From the NCBI GenBank assembly GCA_020160805.1, contig JAIUPO010000019.1:1-64000 (forward strand): 64,000 bases of DNA. Reading direction: 5' to 3'. The DNA comes from Actinomycetota bacterium. Lineage in GTDB: Bacteria > Actinomycetota > Actinomycetes > Actinomycetales > Dermatophilaceae. Under the pieces are notes generated by a model. It ran no database searches and was not told where the DNA came from. It was given only the letters and a program-made list of their open reading frames with translations. The stretch's first letter is position 1. Every line of letters begins with the position of its first letter. Both the position numbers and the translations under genes were made by a program. Shown piece by piece: positions 1 to 7,991 of the stretch.

Positions 1-77
1 ACTTGAAATCCGTCATCGTTCCGTCCGTCCAATCTCCGCCAAGCATGCTCAAGCTTCACGATTTTTGCAACAGAGCC
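1..77 (-). mobile_element. End of an IS6-family insertion sequence (IS6100-like)
   Basis: On the minus strand the segment begins with the terminal repeat GGCTCTGTTGCAAA (positions 77 to 64), the known end of IS6100-type IS6-family elements. An ATG at 16-14 follows and reads M-T-D-F-K at the window edge, the usual start of IS6-family transposases. The rest of the element lies outside the window. IS6 elements move replicatively, form cointegrates and often flank resistance cargo on actinobacterial plasmids, so this is a likely rearrangement point. The family call rests on recalled terminal-repeat and N-terminal sequences. The exact element cannot be named from 77 bases. Confidence 0.75.
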
Positions 78-499
78 TGTCTGCGTAACCGGCTCAAACG
101 CGTCCACGCACAGCCCCGGGCGCCTTACCGCTGCTCGACATCGTGTACGGAGAGGCATCTGCGCAGGTCAGAGCCCTCGCCAGACGTCTCGCAGCACCAT
201 GTCGCCCGGGGGACCGTGGTGATTCATCTGATGCAATACGCAGACTAGTACTTGACATAAGCTACATTATCGGTGAACAAAAAGTGCTGGTCAGAAGCAC
301 TTTATAGCACCATGAGCGATTCGACATCCAACTGCTCGGATGCGGCGTTTTGACCGTTCCGATCCCCATCAGGGTAGACAGTTTCGTGCGTTCTCAACCA
401 TAACGGCGGTTATCGGCGATCATTTTGGGTCGGCCAAGAGGGGCAAAGTGGCCCACGTTTGCTGCACTTTGGAAGCGCGCAGGGCAGGACCGGCCAGAG
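78..499. other. Non-coding stretch beside the IS end, with one hairpin
   Basis: No convincing gene is seen. The reading frames here have no recognisable domain and are poor in codon quality. At 281-303 there is a perfect 8-bp inverted repeat, AAAGTGCT with a 7-base loop to AGCACTTT. A TTGACA hexamer at 252-257 has no well-spaced -10 partner. A 13-codon ORF starts at 312. The stretch may be residue of the recombination that brought in the IS. Confidence 0.4.
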
Positions 500-760
500 C
501 GGCCGGCGAACTACGGACTAGAGCCGGACGGTGATGCCCGGCTCACCGCGTGGATGCACAGCACTCTCACCCTGGCCGTGTGGCCAATGCCGGCGGCGCT
601 GCCTCTGTCGCAACTTGAGTCCGTCGAGACCGACGTCATCAGGGCATGGACCCTGCCGCGGAACTTCCGCCGGAACTCGGGACGGCTCCGCCTGCTCAGT
701 GTCGCTCGGCAGGCCCTCGCCGATGACGCGCGTACGTGGATCGCTGCGGCTGGCGAAGCA
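500..760 (+). pseudogene. 3' remnant of a GIY-YIG nuclease-family gene
   Basis: One plus-strand frame reads L-T-A-W-M-H, then L-A-V-W-P-M-P, an acidic L-E-S-V-E-T block and an A-D-D-A-R-T-W tail. By recall this matches the C-terminal half of small actinobacterial GIY-YIG nuclease-family proteins, where the L-(S/T)-x-W-M-x-x-H/T-L segment precedes an E-x-x-(V/L)-I region and a P-L-N-like motif, here R-N-F. No GIY-YIG N-terminal half is seen upstream. The frame runs without a stop into the convergent RES gene, so the 3' end is unclear. Most likely a truncated relic at the IS-proximal edge. Confidence 0.45.
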
Positions 761-789
761 GGCTGGCGGTCAGTTCCGAGCGGGCTGTA

Positions 790-1308
790 TTACCCATTGT
801 CCGTATCGAAGAGAACCTCGAACGAGACGCGCTCGATCTCCGCCTCACCGCCTGGACCGATCAGGATGACCATGTTTGCGCCGGCGTGTCGTGCGCTGGG
901 CACGAGGATCCCGCCGCGGCCGATCCACGCGATCGCGCCGCCGACCTTCCGGCACGCCGAATGGTCGTCAGCGTCGACGTCCGCCATGGTCAGCCCTGCA
1001 GCCGACAGCGCTTCGGGCGCGGTCAGGTCGACCAGGTCGTCGACGTCGACCGCGAGTTCGTACAGCACCCGCCGTCGGAAGATTCGCCTCGGCTGAACGT
1101 CGATCGCGTGCTGCCCCTCCGCGATCGCCGTTTCTCGGTCCAGTGCCGTATAGATGGCGCCCACCCCGGGCGGGTTCCACCTCGCTCCCCCGGTGTTGAT
1201 CCGTTCCGGGGCGTACTCGTTGAACATGTGCCGCCACACGTGACCCTGCCAACTCCGCACAGGCAGAGCCTCGACGGCATCGAGGAAAGCAGGGTCGAAC
1301 GTGGCCAT
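790..1308 (-). CDS. RES-domain toxin of a RES/Xre toxin-antitoxin pair
   Basis: This 172-residue protein has the RES signature around residues 40-63 (G-A-R-W-N-P-P-G-V-G-A-I-Y, then E-T-A-I-A-E). RES toxins such as MbcT and ParT are fold relatives of ADP-ribosyltransferases that attack NAD+ or modify a host enzyme. The conserved Arg and the downstream Glu are present and the length is normal, so it looks intact. Its start lies 2 bp after the stop of the Xre-type antitoxin gene, the standard antitoxin-first arrangement. Expected role: plasmid stabilisation or abortive defence. Which biochemical activity it has (NADase or transferase) cannot be read from the sequence. Confidence 0.88.
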   Translation of the reverse strand: MATFDPAFLDAVEALPVRSWQGHVWRHMFNEYAPERINTGGARWNPPGVGAIYTALDRETAIAEGQHAIDVQPRRIFRRRVLYELAVDVDDLVDLTAPEALSAAGLTMADVDADDHSACRKVGGAIAWIGRGGILVPSARHAGANMVILIGPGGEAEIERVSFEVLFDTDNG

Positions 1309-1310
1309 GA

Positions 1311-1649
1311 TTAGACGAAGGCCCCATCTCGAAGCTGATCGATCAGCGCCAACACATCGTCAGCATTACCGGACTGGATACGGTCGGCCGGCGACTCACC
1401 ATTCAACAGACGGTGCCGACTGAACAACCACAACCGTGCCTCCTCGGGACCGTAAAACTCTCCCAACTGATCGGTGAGCCACTCCAACGTCAGCAGCTGC
1501 TGCAGCTTCGCCGAGTGTGGATCGACCTTCCCCTGTTGCCACCGTGAAATCGTCTGCGGAGTGGTATCCAGCAGCTGCGCGATTTCCCTGCTCTGCACAC
1601 CGGCATTGGCCTTGATCGAGTCCAGGCGTGCCGCGACTGCGCTAGCCAT
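1311..1649 (-). CDS. Xre/MbcA/ParS-type antitoxin (DUF2384)
   Basis: The 112-residue protein has an N-terminal helix-turn-helix (about residues 20-42, reading I-A-Q-L-L-D-T-T-P-Q-T-I-S-R-W) and a C-terminal DUF2384-like toxin-binding region (about 65-112, E-E-A-R-L-W-L-F-S through L-I-D-Q-L-R-D-G-A-F). This is the antitoxin architecture paired with RES toxins. It neutralises the toxin and usually represses its own operon. It sits between a 424-residue barrel-like gene 34 bp upstream and the RES gene 2 bp downstream, so all three could be one transcript. Confidence 0.88.
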   Translation of the reverse strand: MASAVAARLDSIKANAGVQSREIAQLLDTTPQTISRWQQGKVDPHSAKLQQLLTLEWLTDQLGEFYGPEEARLWLFSRHRLLNGESPADRIQSGNADDVLALIDQLRDGAFV

Positions 1650-1683
1650 GATTTCCTTCTCTCCTTGTTCCTTCCATCTTCGT

Positions 1684-2958
1684 TCAGGCGCTCGGACGCA
1701 CTCGGATGCGGCGGCCGGCCGCCGGCGGGCTGATCGTGAAGCTGGAATGCTCCTCGAGATCGGCCCCCAGCGTCCCGCGCCAGGAGTCGAGCCGTTTTCG
1801 CACGCGCGCCAGCGAGGGCTCCTGGTCCGCCGAGCGCATCGCGCGATCCGACGCGGGACGCAAGAAGTTCTCCATGTAGTGCCCCGGTCGCAACGACTCC
1901 GGCATGGCGGTCAGCTCGGCCACCTCGCGGGCCCGCTGGCGCAGGAAGTGCCGGCGCGGGTTTCCCACCATGTCCGACCATCCCCGCGGGCAGCAGTTCG
2001 TGTCTTGGCAGCCGTGCAGCGCCTTCATGCCTCGCTTGGCGAAGAACTCGCGCGCCACAGACGCCTCAACGAACGCGCCCAGCTGGTGCAGGTAGACCCG
2101 TGGCGGCGGTGAAAACGGCTTGTTGTCCGGGCGGGGCTGCCGCAGCAGCCCGTCGAGGTTGACGGTATCCGTGAAGGTGACGCCTGACTCGATGCCGCCT
2201 ACTGCACCGAAGGCGAGCAGCGCGACCCCGACGCTTCCACTGTGCTCGGCGACCACTGGAATGCCCAGCGCGTGCAACTGGCGAGCCAGCTGCAGATAGC
2301 GCTTTAGGACCAGCGGCCCGCTGTTCCCTGTGCCGAAGGGGTGCAGCCGCAGCCACACCGCGTCAACCGGGACGCTCTGCAACTGCGACATCAGCCGGGT
2401 CATCATCGCCGGATTCGTCAGCGACGACGCCTTCACCATGACCGGGTAGTAGATGGGCGCCTGCGTCAGTTCGAGCTCATCCAACATCCCCCGTAAGGAC
2501 CGGGTGAGCGTGGCGTCGATGTCCCACCACGGCGACGTCGGACTGTTCAGGAAATGGGTCGGGGCCAGCACCGCGCTCATCTGCGCCTCGGCTGCGTACT
2601 CGGCCAGGCTTCGCACCGACCGCGCTCCTGCCGCGTTGGCGAGGTTCAACGGCGAATGCATGCCGCCCTCCGCCGCCCACGGCAGGTCCGAGATTCCCCG
2701 GAGCACGTACCCGCTCGGGCTGGACAGCTCCAGACTCTTCGAATCAAGGATGGTCTCGACGCCCGCGGTATTCGCCTCGACGACCAGAGGCATCTGGCGC
2801 TCGGAGTGAACAGGATTGATGATCAGGCCCGACCCGCTCCCTCGCCCCTCAGTCAACGCCTGCGCGAGCACGGTGTGGTCGTTGTATCCCGGACGAATGA
2901 AATTGCCGAGTGGCTCCGGTGCTGGCCGGAGGGTGCGGGGTTGAAGCGTGGTCGCCAT
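1684..2958 (-). CDS. Uncharacterised barrel-like protein upstream of RES/Xre
   Basis: The function of this 424-residue protein is not recognised. Alternating hydrophobic strands and helices with phrases such as A-V-W-L-R-L-H-P-F-G-T-G and I-P-V-V-A-E-H-S-G suggest a TIM-barrel-like fold. Residues about 315-325 hold G-C-Q-D-T-N-C-C-P-R-G, a tight Cys cluster that could bind a metal, followed by a basic helical tail. It loosely recalls tRNA-guanine transglycosylase-like enzymes, but no family signature was confirmed. It lies 34 bp upstream of the antitoxin on the same strand, so a third component of the TA or defence locus is possible. The 97 bp between 2958 and 3056 is a divergent promoter region. 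Confidence 0.7.
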   Translation of the reverse strand: MATTLQPRTLRPAPEPLGNFIRPGYNDHTVLAQALTEGRGSGSGLIINPVHSERQMPLVVEANTAGVETILDSKSLELSSPSGYVLRGISDLPWAAEGGMHSPLNLANAAGARSVRSLAEYAAEAQMSAVLAPTHFLNSPTSPWWDIDATLTRSLRGMLDELELTQAPIYYPVMVKASSLTNPAMMTRLMSQLQSVPVDAVWLRLHPFGTGNSGPLVLKRYLQLARQLHALGIPVVAEHSGSVGVALLAFGAVGGIESGVTFTDTVNLDGLLRQPRPDNKPFSPPPRVYLHQLGAFVEASVAREFFAKRGMKALHGCQDTNCCPRGWSDMVGNPRRHFLRQRAREVAELTAMPESLRPGHYMENFLRPASDRAMRSADQEPSLARVRKRLDSWRGTLGADLEEHSSFTISPPAAGRRIRVRPSA

Positions 2959-3055
2959 AGCGCCTCCTCTATCCCGAAAAGATTACCACATTGATACACA
3001 CAACAATGAACATTTTGATAAACACGGGGTAGGCTGTGACTGATAAGGAGCCAAT

Positions 3056-3301
3056 ATGCCCAACAACAACCGCCGCGACGTCTCACCCAATAGCGGCGAC
3101 GGATGGAAAGTCACCCGGCCAGGTGCGAAGACGCCCACCGCGAAAGCACCCACTCAGAGCGGCGCCGAGAAGATCGCGAAAAAGCAGGTCTCCGATGCCG
3201 GCGGCGGGCAGGTCTACATCCGGACGCCGAAGGGCGTCATCCGCGACGCCGACACCGTCAAGCCAGGCAACGAATCGCCCAAACGCGACACGAGGCACTG
3301 A
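3056..3301 (+). CDS. DUF2188-family small protein
   Basis: The 81-residue protein matches by eye the DUF2188 pattern: an N-terminal D-G-W-K-V-x-R-P-G-A block, a basic A-E-K-I-A-K-K segment, G-G-G-x-V-Y-I-R-T-P-K-G-x-I-R-D-A-D-T, and a closing P-G-N-x-x-P-x-R-D. The family is small, basic and of unknown function, and is common in actinobacteria and on plasmids. A strong ribosome-binding site (AAGGAG) lies 7 bases before the ATG, which fixes the start. It is transcribed divergently from the barrel-like gene. Confidence 0.8.
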   Translation: MPNNNRRDVSPNSGDGWKVTRPGAKTPTAKAPTQSGAEKIAKKQVSDAGGGQVYIRTPKGVIRDADTVKPGNESPKRDTRH

Positions 3302-3361
3302 ACGCTCGCGGGGGGCGGGGGGGAAACCGAACCGCCTCTTCCCGCCGCCGCTCAACCGGGC

Positions 3362-3646
3362 TTACGTTGCTGCGACGGGGATCCCGAACAGGCGCTCGGC
3401 CCGGTTCAGCAGGTGCTGCCCAGGGTGCCAGCGGAACGAATACCCGGCCTCGAGAAGGAACTGCAGTCCCTCAAGCGCGACCACGCCAATGTCGAGGTCT
3501 AGCGTGCGGCTCTCGGCGTTGCCGCCGCGCGCGGCAGTTGCCTCATGGCCGGCGCTGGTGAGCGACGCACGCAGCGCTTCCGCTTGGCGTTGATCGGCCG
3601 CCCAGACCCACGTGGCCCTGGGGCTCGTCGACACCTCTAGCTGCAT
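3362..3646 (-). CDS. Hypothetical protein, 94 residues
   Basis: No family is recognised. The protein has mixed alpha/beta character, with an N-terminal strand-like stretch (M-Q-L-E-V-S), a helix rich in A/L/R around residues 18-33 and a central strand L-D-L-D-I-G-V-V-A-L. There is no signal peptide or membrane segment. The reading frame has high third-position GC and lies 18 bp upstream of the helicase remnant on the same strand. It may be a leftover of the region that carried the helicase. Confidence 0.5.
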   Translation of the reverse strand: MQLEVSTSPRATWVWAADQRQAEALRASLTSAGHEATAARGGNAESRTLDLDIGVVALEGLQFLLEAGYSFRWHPGQHLLNRAERLFGIPVAAT

Positions 3647-3664
3647 GGCTCAATCCGGCGCGAT

Positions 3665-5415
3665 TCAGGGGTGGGCATGCCCGACCCTCGTCATCCACGC
3701 GAGATCGTCGTAGGCGGACTCCGTCGCGTGGTCGTGTGTGCACACGAAGTGGTTGGCGCGGATGTCGTCGGCGACCGCGTCGACCTTCGCCTTGATCGCC
3801 GCGACCAGCGCCGGATTAACGGGATCGTTTGTGCTCTTGCCCTGGTCGTCGAGGTTGAGGATCTGGATGCGGTCGGCGTTGTCACCGGTGAGTTGCTCGT
3901 ACCCGAGTGCGTAGATGGAGAGCTGGTCCTTCGTGACCAGCTCTGCCTGGGATGCCTGTGTCGACTTGAAATCAACGATCGCGGTTTCGCCGGTCTCCAG
4001 CGACTTGATGAGGTCGATGCGACCGTTCACTGTGACTCCGGGGGAGATTTCGACCTCGATCACCTTCTCCGAGTGGATTGTGCGCGTGAGGTCGTCGCCG
4101 TGGCGGTCGAAGTATCGGTCGATTGCCTTGATCGCTGACTCCCGCAGCTGTTCGCGCAGCGTCGGGTAGGCGTAGGGGGTGTGCAGGTGCCGGTCGACGA
4201 GTGATTCGATCTCAGACTTCGTCGGCACGTCTCCGGCAAGGGCGCGCTTGTGCATCTCAGAAAGCACATCGTGCAGACCTTTTCCGTAGCCGAGTGCCTC
4301 ATGGATGGGCGGGTTGAAGCCGTACATGAATCGCAGCTTGAACTGGTAAGGACACTCGATCAGGTACTTGAGCTCGCTGAACGAGATGGCGATGTTCGGC
4401 GTCTCCAGCTTTGGTGTCGGAGTGAGTCGGGCAGCAGCTGGGAGCCCTTCGTCTGTGGTCGACATCCACGTTGAGGCGGTGCAGTGCAGGTAGAAGTCGG
4501 ACGGCTTCTTGTACAGCTTTGAGTCCCCGGGGGCGTAAGACACATACAGGTACTTCTGCGCCCGGGTGACTGCGACATAGAAAAGCCGGGTCTCGTCGGA
4601 CCGGTTCACCTTGTACCGGGCGCCGTTCGGCACGGCGATCTCGGGCACGAGGTGCGGATGGTCTGCGTGCCACCCGGCGCCTTGATCGGGAACCGATTCG
4701 CACGCAGGAATGGGACAAACACTGCCGGCCACTGCAGGCCCTTTGACCGGTGCACGGTCGAAATCACGACAGCATCGGGTGCGACGTAGCCGGCGTCGTC
4801 GTCCGCTTCCTCGTAGACGCCGGGCGCCTGGAACGTGAGGAAGCCGGCGAAGGCTTCGTACTTGGATTTCGGGCTGGACGAGAAGTGGATGGTCTCGAAG
4901 TCGGAGATCACTTGCGAGAACTTGCCCAGCTGGTACATCACGAGCTCGCCGCGGCGCGGGTCGCCGGGGATCGTGTCTTCCCGCAGGTCGAGCGCTTCGA
5001 GAACTCTGAGGAAGAGCCGCTGGATGTTGTACACGCCCCACCGCGTGCTCGCAGTGAAGTCTGCACCATCGTCAAGTGCGCGCATCGCGGCTGACCACTT
5101 CGACACGTCAGGAATCAGCTTCGCCGCATCCCACAGCTCGCGGAGATCCGTCGCAGTGATCTCGCCAAGCATGTAGCGGAACAACCCAACACATGCCTGA
5201 ATCTCGACCGCGTCGAAGAGCCGCGCGAGGCCCTTGACGATGAATGGGATGTCCCGCCGCTTCAGCTCGTCGACAAGGTCGTCCGCGTCCTTGACCGAGC
5301 GGAACAGCACCGCGCAATCGGACCAAGACAGACCCCGCGGTTCCGATCCTGGACGGTCGGTGAACGGTAGGCCTTGCAGCTCAACGATTCGCTCAACGAT
5401 CCAGTCAAGGATGCC
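3665..5415 (-). pseudogene. 5'-truncated, frameshifted UvrD-like helicase with PD-(D/E)XK nuclease domain
   Basis: Two frames join to give the C-terminal part of a superfamily 1 UvrD/PcrA-like helicase. The 5' frame contains W-S-D-C-A-V-L-F-R-S and, further on, S-T-V-H-R-S-K-G-L-Q-W (motif V region). The 3' frame has R-L-F-Y-V-A-V-T-R-A (motif VI) and then a RecB/AddB-like nuclease domain with I-V-D-F-K-S-T. The frames change at C4673-C4675: one extra G on the coding strand (GGG to GGGG) would restore A-P-G-W-H-A-D. The N-terminal half with Walker A is missing, because an in-frame stop at 5416-5418 precedes the conserved start of the fragment. It is probably non-functional even if the indel is an error. 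Confidence 0.8.
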
Positions 5416-5424
5416 TCAGAAGGG

Positions 5425-5724
5425 ATGACGCATCCCCATCAACCCTCGAAAGCCACCGACATACTTGCCGGGGCGCTTTTCATGCTCGGGTTCGTGTACC
5501 AGTTCTCGGAGCGTGAGCAGGAGGCGGAGAATGCGTTCAATCGCGTCTTGACCTTGTACCAAGATCAACTCGAGGATCATTCCGACACAAGCCTCCTTGG
5601 GAGGACGCTCGACGCGCTCAACGAGTTGTACCGAATGCAGGGGCGAAACGAAGAACTAGAGAAGTCGCTACTCCTTCGACAGAGAATGATCGGCCAAGGC
5701 GGCGACGAGCCCGCAGGCTTCTGA
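5425..5724 (+). CDS. Small TPR-like protein (possible gene fragment)
   Basis: The 99-residue frame has two tetratricopeptide-like helical pairs: residues about 14-45 (A-L-F-M-L-G-F-V-Y-Q-F, then A-E-N-A-F-N-R-V-L-T-L-Y) and 56-90 (L-G-R-T-L-D-A-L-N-E-L-Y-R-M-Q-G-R). TPR repeats mediate protein contacts. An ATG at 5425 follows an AGAAGGG ribosome-binding-like stretch. The gene begins at the break point of the helicase remnant, so it may itself be the 3' piece of a longer TPR protein cut by the same rearrangement. The partner is unknown. Confidence 0.5.
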   Translation: MTHPHQPSKATDILAGALFMLGFVYQFSEREQEAENAFNRVLTLYQDQLEDHSDTSLLGRTLDALNELYRMQGRNEELEKSLLLRQRMIGQGGDEPAGF

Positions 5725-5757
5725 CGCCCAGGCGCCGCATCAACTCGGGAAGTCTGG

Positions 5758-6189
5758 CTAGCTCGGCAGCAGCCGCACGTCAACGAACATGCCGACAGGG
5801 GGTGCCGCGTACGGCAGCGGCTCGCCCTGGGCGTTGGTATCGCGGGAATCCGCGAACGGTCCGTCGGACGACATCAACATCCGCATGTGGTGGTCGGCGT
5901 GGTCACGCCACCAGACGCTCATTCCGAAAGTCGGCTCGAGGCGCAGCGCCTCCCAGGAGCGCCAGAGCGCGTCGAGACGACTGATCGCCTCCGGGGACTT
6001 CCACCACTCGGCCGACCACCGGTTCGGCCCCTGCGGGCCAACCCGGCGGGTGTAGGTGTAGCGCAGCCGTTCGCGCACGAACTCGTCGACCGAGCCAAAA
6101 AACAGGGTCGGCTCGGCCGCGGCGCCCGGTGCCGGCGGAGGAACCTCAGGAGTCGCCTCTTCATCCCATTCTTTGACGTCGCTGGTCAC
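5758..6189 (-). CDS. DUF4913-family protein of the conjugation cluster
   Basis: The 143-residue protein matches DUF4913 by pattern: F-V-x-E-x-L-R-x-x-Y-x-R, W-S-A-E-W-W-K-S-P-E-A-I-x-R-L-D-A-L-W-R-S-W-E, W-W-R-D-H-A-D-H-H-M. This small Trp-rich soluble family recurs at the end of actinobacterial T4SS operons next to the VirD4-like coupling protein. Its start overlaps that gene's stop by 4 bp, so they are translationally coupled. Its role is unknown. The context suggests an accessory of the coupling protein. Confidence 0.85.
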   Translation of the reverse strand: MTSDVKEWDEEATPEVPPPAPGAAAEPTLFFGSVDEFVRERLRYTYTRRVGPQGPNRWSAEWWKSPEAISRLDALWRSWEALRLEPTFGMSVWWRDHADHHMRMLMSSDGPFADSRDTNAQGEPLPYAAPPVGMFVDVRLLPS

Positions 6190-7991
6190 TTTTCGCTGTC
6201 CTGATCGCTCTCAGGGGGAATCGTGGTCACCGGAACGGCGATTTGCTGGGTGCTGGTGGTCCCAGCCGTCCCAGACGGATCGTGCGCTGCGATCGACGCA
6301 CGCACCGCCGCGGCGTGCTTGCCCTTCATCCAGGGCACCGTCTCGATGAGAGCGGCCGGCGTTCCTGAAGACAACATCACTGCGCGGCCGCGTGGCAGCG
6401 CCGAGAGTTCGGCCGCGTCCAGGATGCGCTCACGGCGCAGCTGATGGTTTGTCGACCTGATCCCGCGGTTGTAGCTCACGGAAGCCGTCGACTTGTCGTA
6501 GTCCCCTACGAGCTCGGACAGCTCGCGCAGAAACTCAGCCTCAGCCACTCCCCCGAGGTACAGCTTCACGTTCGACGCCGACCAAAGCTTTCGCATGCCC
6601 TCTCGACCGAAGACAACCTGCCCCTGCGCCCAGGACTGGAACAGCGACATGATCGGGATCCCACGCGAACCGTAATGCGAGTAGAGGTCGGGCAGATTCT
6701 TCCACCGGCACACATTCGCGGCCTCGTCCAAGACGACCAACATCGGTACCGTGAGGCGTCCGCCAGCCTGACCGGTGGCGAACTCCTCCGCAGCCTCGAC
6801 AACTGCCGCGGTGAGTGCAGTGACCAGAGCGCCAGCGCTGCCCTGGCCCTCCTTTGAGAGCGAGTAGAGGGTGCCGGTACCGCGCACGAAGGCATCCGGA
6901 TCAAACTGCGGCCGGCGATCGCCGGAGAAGTTGCTTCCCAGCGGTGCGACCCAGCGCTCGATCGCCCGGATCTTCAAACAAGACGCCATCTGCCGTGCAG
7001 TGCCGTACACACCACCACGTTGCTTCTCCGGCGACATGATGACGCCCTGCACGTCGGCGGCGATCAGGTCGTAGTCGTGGGCGCGCAGCACATCGACAGG
7101 TTCCTGATTGGTCGGCTCGGACAGCCAGGTGAACACCTGAGTGATCGGTCGGTTCTGCAGCGCGGCCGCGAGCAGCATGCCTGCGAGCAGGTCTTGGCCC
7201 GCGGGCTCGAAAAACGCATCCTGCACCGCACCGTCCGCCCTCGCGGAGGAGGCGAAGTGCTCGGCGAGCTTGAACGCCTTCACGTCGTCCTTGACATAGG
7301 ACAGCGGGTTCCACCACCACGTGGGCTGTTCGAGCGCGATCGCCTGCGGGTCGAAGATCCACACTTGGCCAAGCTGCGCCCGGGGGTCGCGCGTCGCATC
7401 GACCGTGTCGCGCTTGTTCGACGTCGTCACGACAGCGCCGGGGGCTTCGAGAATTGCTGGGATCACCAAGGTCGTTGTCTTGCCGACGCGAGGGCCGGCC
7501 AGAGCGATCATGACGTACTCCCAGAGCGCATAGAGCTGTTGGCCGCCGGGGATCGAGCGTCCGAGCGGGATCCCCGGCGCGCCCTGCACGCCCAGCCGCT
7601 GTGCCGTACGGCTTGCGCCCTTGCGGCCCAGCTCGGAAAGGTCGCGACCCCGAGCCAGATAAGCAGCCGACCGGTCGACCCGGGTGCGCTTGCCCCGGAC
7701 ACGACCGATCAGGATGCCGAGACCGGTGGCGATCGCCAGAAGGATGACGGCGAAGACGACGGTCAGCCAGGTCGACGAAGCGGGCCAGACAACTCGGCCC
7801 CGGATGAGGCCGAAGACGACCTCGAGCGGGTTGCGGGTCAGAGACGGGTTCACACCGTCAAGCCGTGAGCCGATCGTCACTGATCCCCACAGCACGCCGA
7901 CGATGCACAGAGCGAGCACGACGACAATGCCGATCAGGATCGTCGTGGAGTCCACGCGTCCCGGCTCGGGTCGACGATTCGTCTGGCTCAC
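6186..7991 (-). CDS. VirD4/TraG-type type IV coupling protein
   Basis: The 601-residue membrane ATPase links the relaxase-DNA complex to the secretion channel. Residues about 17-40 and 70-98 form two membrane segments. Walker A is G-P-R-V-G-K-T-T (166-173). A TraM-recognition/TraG-D region follows, with L-V-V-L-D-E-A-A-N-V-C as Walker B and a downstream S-R-G-I-P-I-M-S-L-F-Q-S-W-A-Q segment. Length and order are normal for actinobacterial coupling proteins. It overlaps the VirB4-like gene upstream and the DUF4913 gene downstream by 4 bp each. Its expected partner is the relaxase at 33.6-35.2 kb. Confidence 0.93.
   Translation of the reverse strand: MSQTNRRPEPGRVDSTTILIGIVVVLALCIVGVLWGSVTIGSRLDGVNPSLTRNPLEVVFGLIRGRVVWPASSTWLTVVFAVILLAIATGLGILIGRVRGKRTRVDRSAAYLARGRDLSELGRKGASRTAQRLGVQGAPGIPLGRSIPGGQQLYALWEYVMIALAGPRVGKTTTLVIPAILEAPGAVVTTSNKRDTVDATRDPRAQLGQVWIFDPQAIALEQPTWWWNPLSYVKDDVKAFKLAEHFASSARADGAVQDAFFEPAGQDLLAGMLLAAALQNRPITQVFTWLSEPTNQEPVDVLRAHDYDLIAADVQGVIMSPEKQRGGVYGTARQMASCLKIRAIERWVAPLGSNFSGDRRPQFDPDAFVRGTGTLYSLSKEGQGSAGALVTALTAAVVEAAEEFATGQAGGRLTVPMLVVLDEAANVCRWKNLPDLYSHYGSRGIPIMSLFQSWAQGQVVFGREGMRKLWSASNVKLYLGGVAEAEFLRELSELVGDYDKSTASVSYNRGIRSTNHQLRRERILDAAELSALPRGRAVMLSSGTPAALIETVPWMKGKHAAAVRASIAAHDPSGTAGTTSTQQIAVPVTTIPPESDQDSEK

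Noticed and set aside
3-248. Plus-strand frame at the left edge
   Set aside because: It overlaps the IS6 end read on the minus strand, and has Arg/His/Ser-rich shadow composition.
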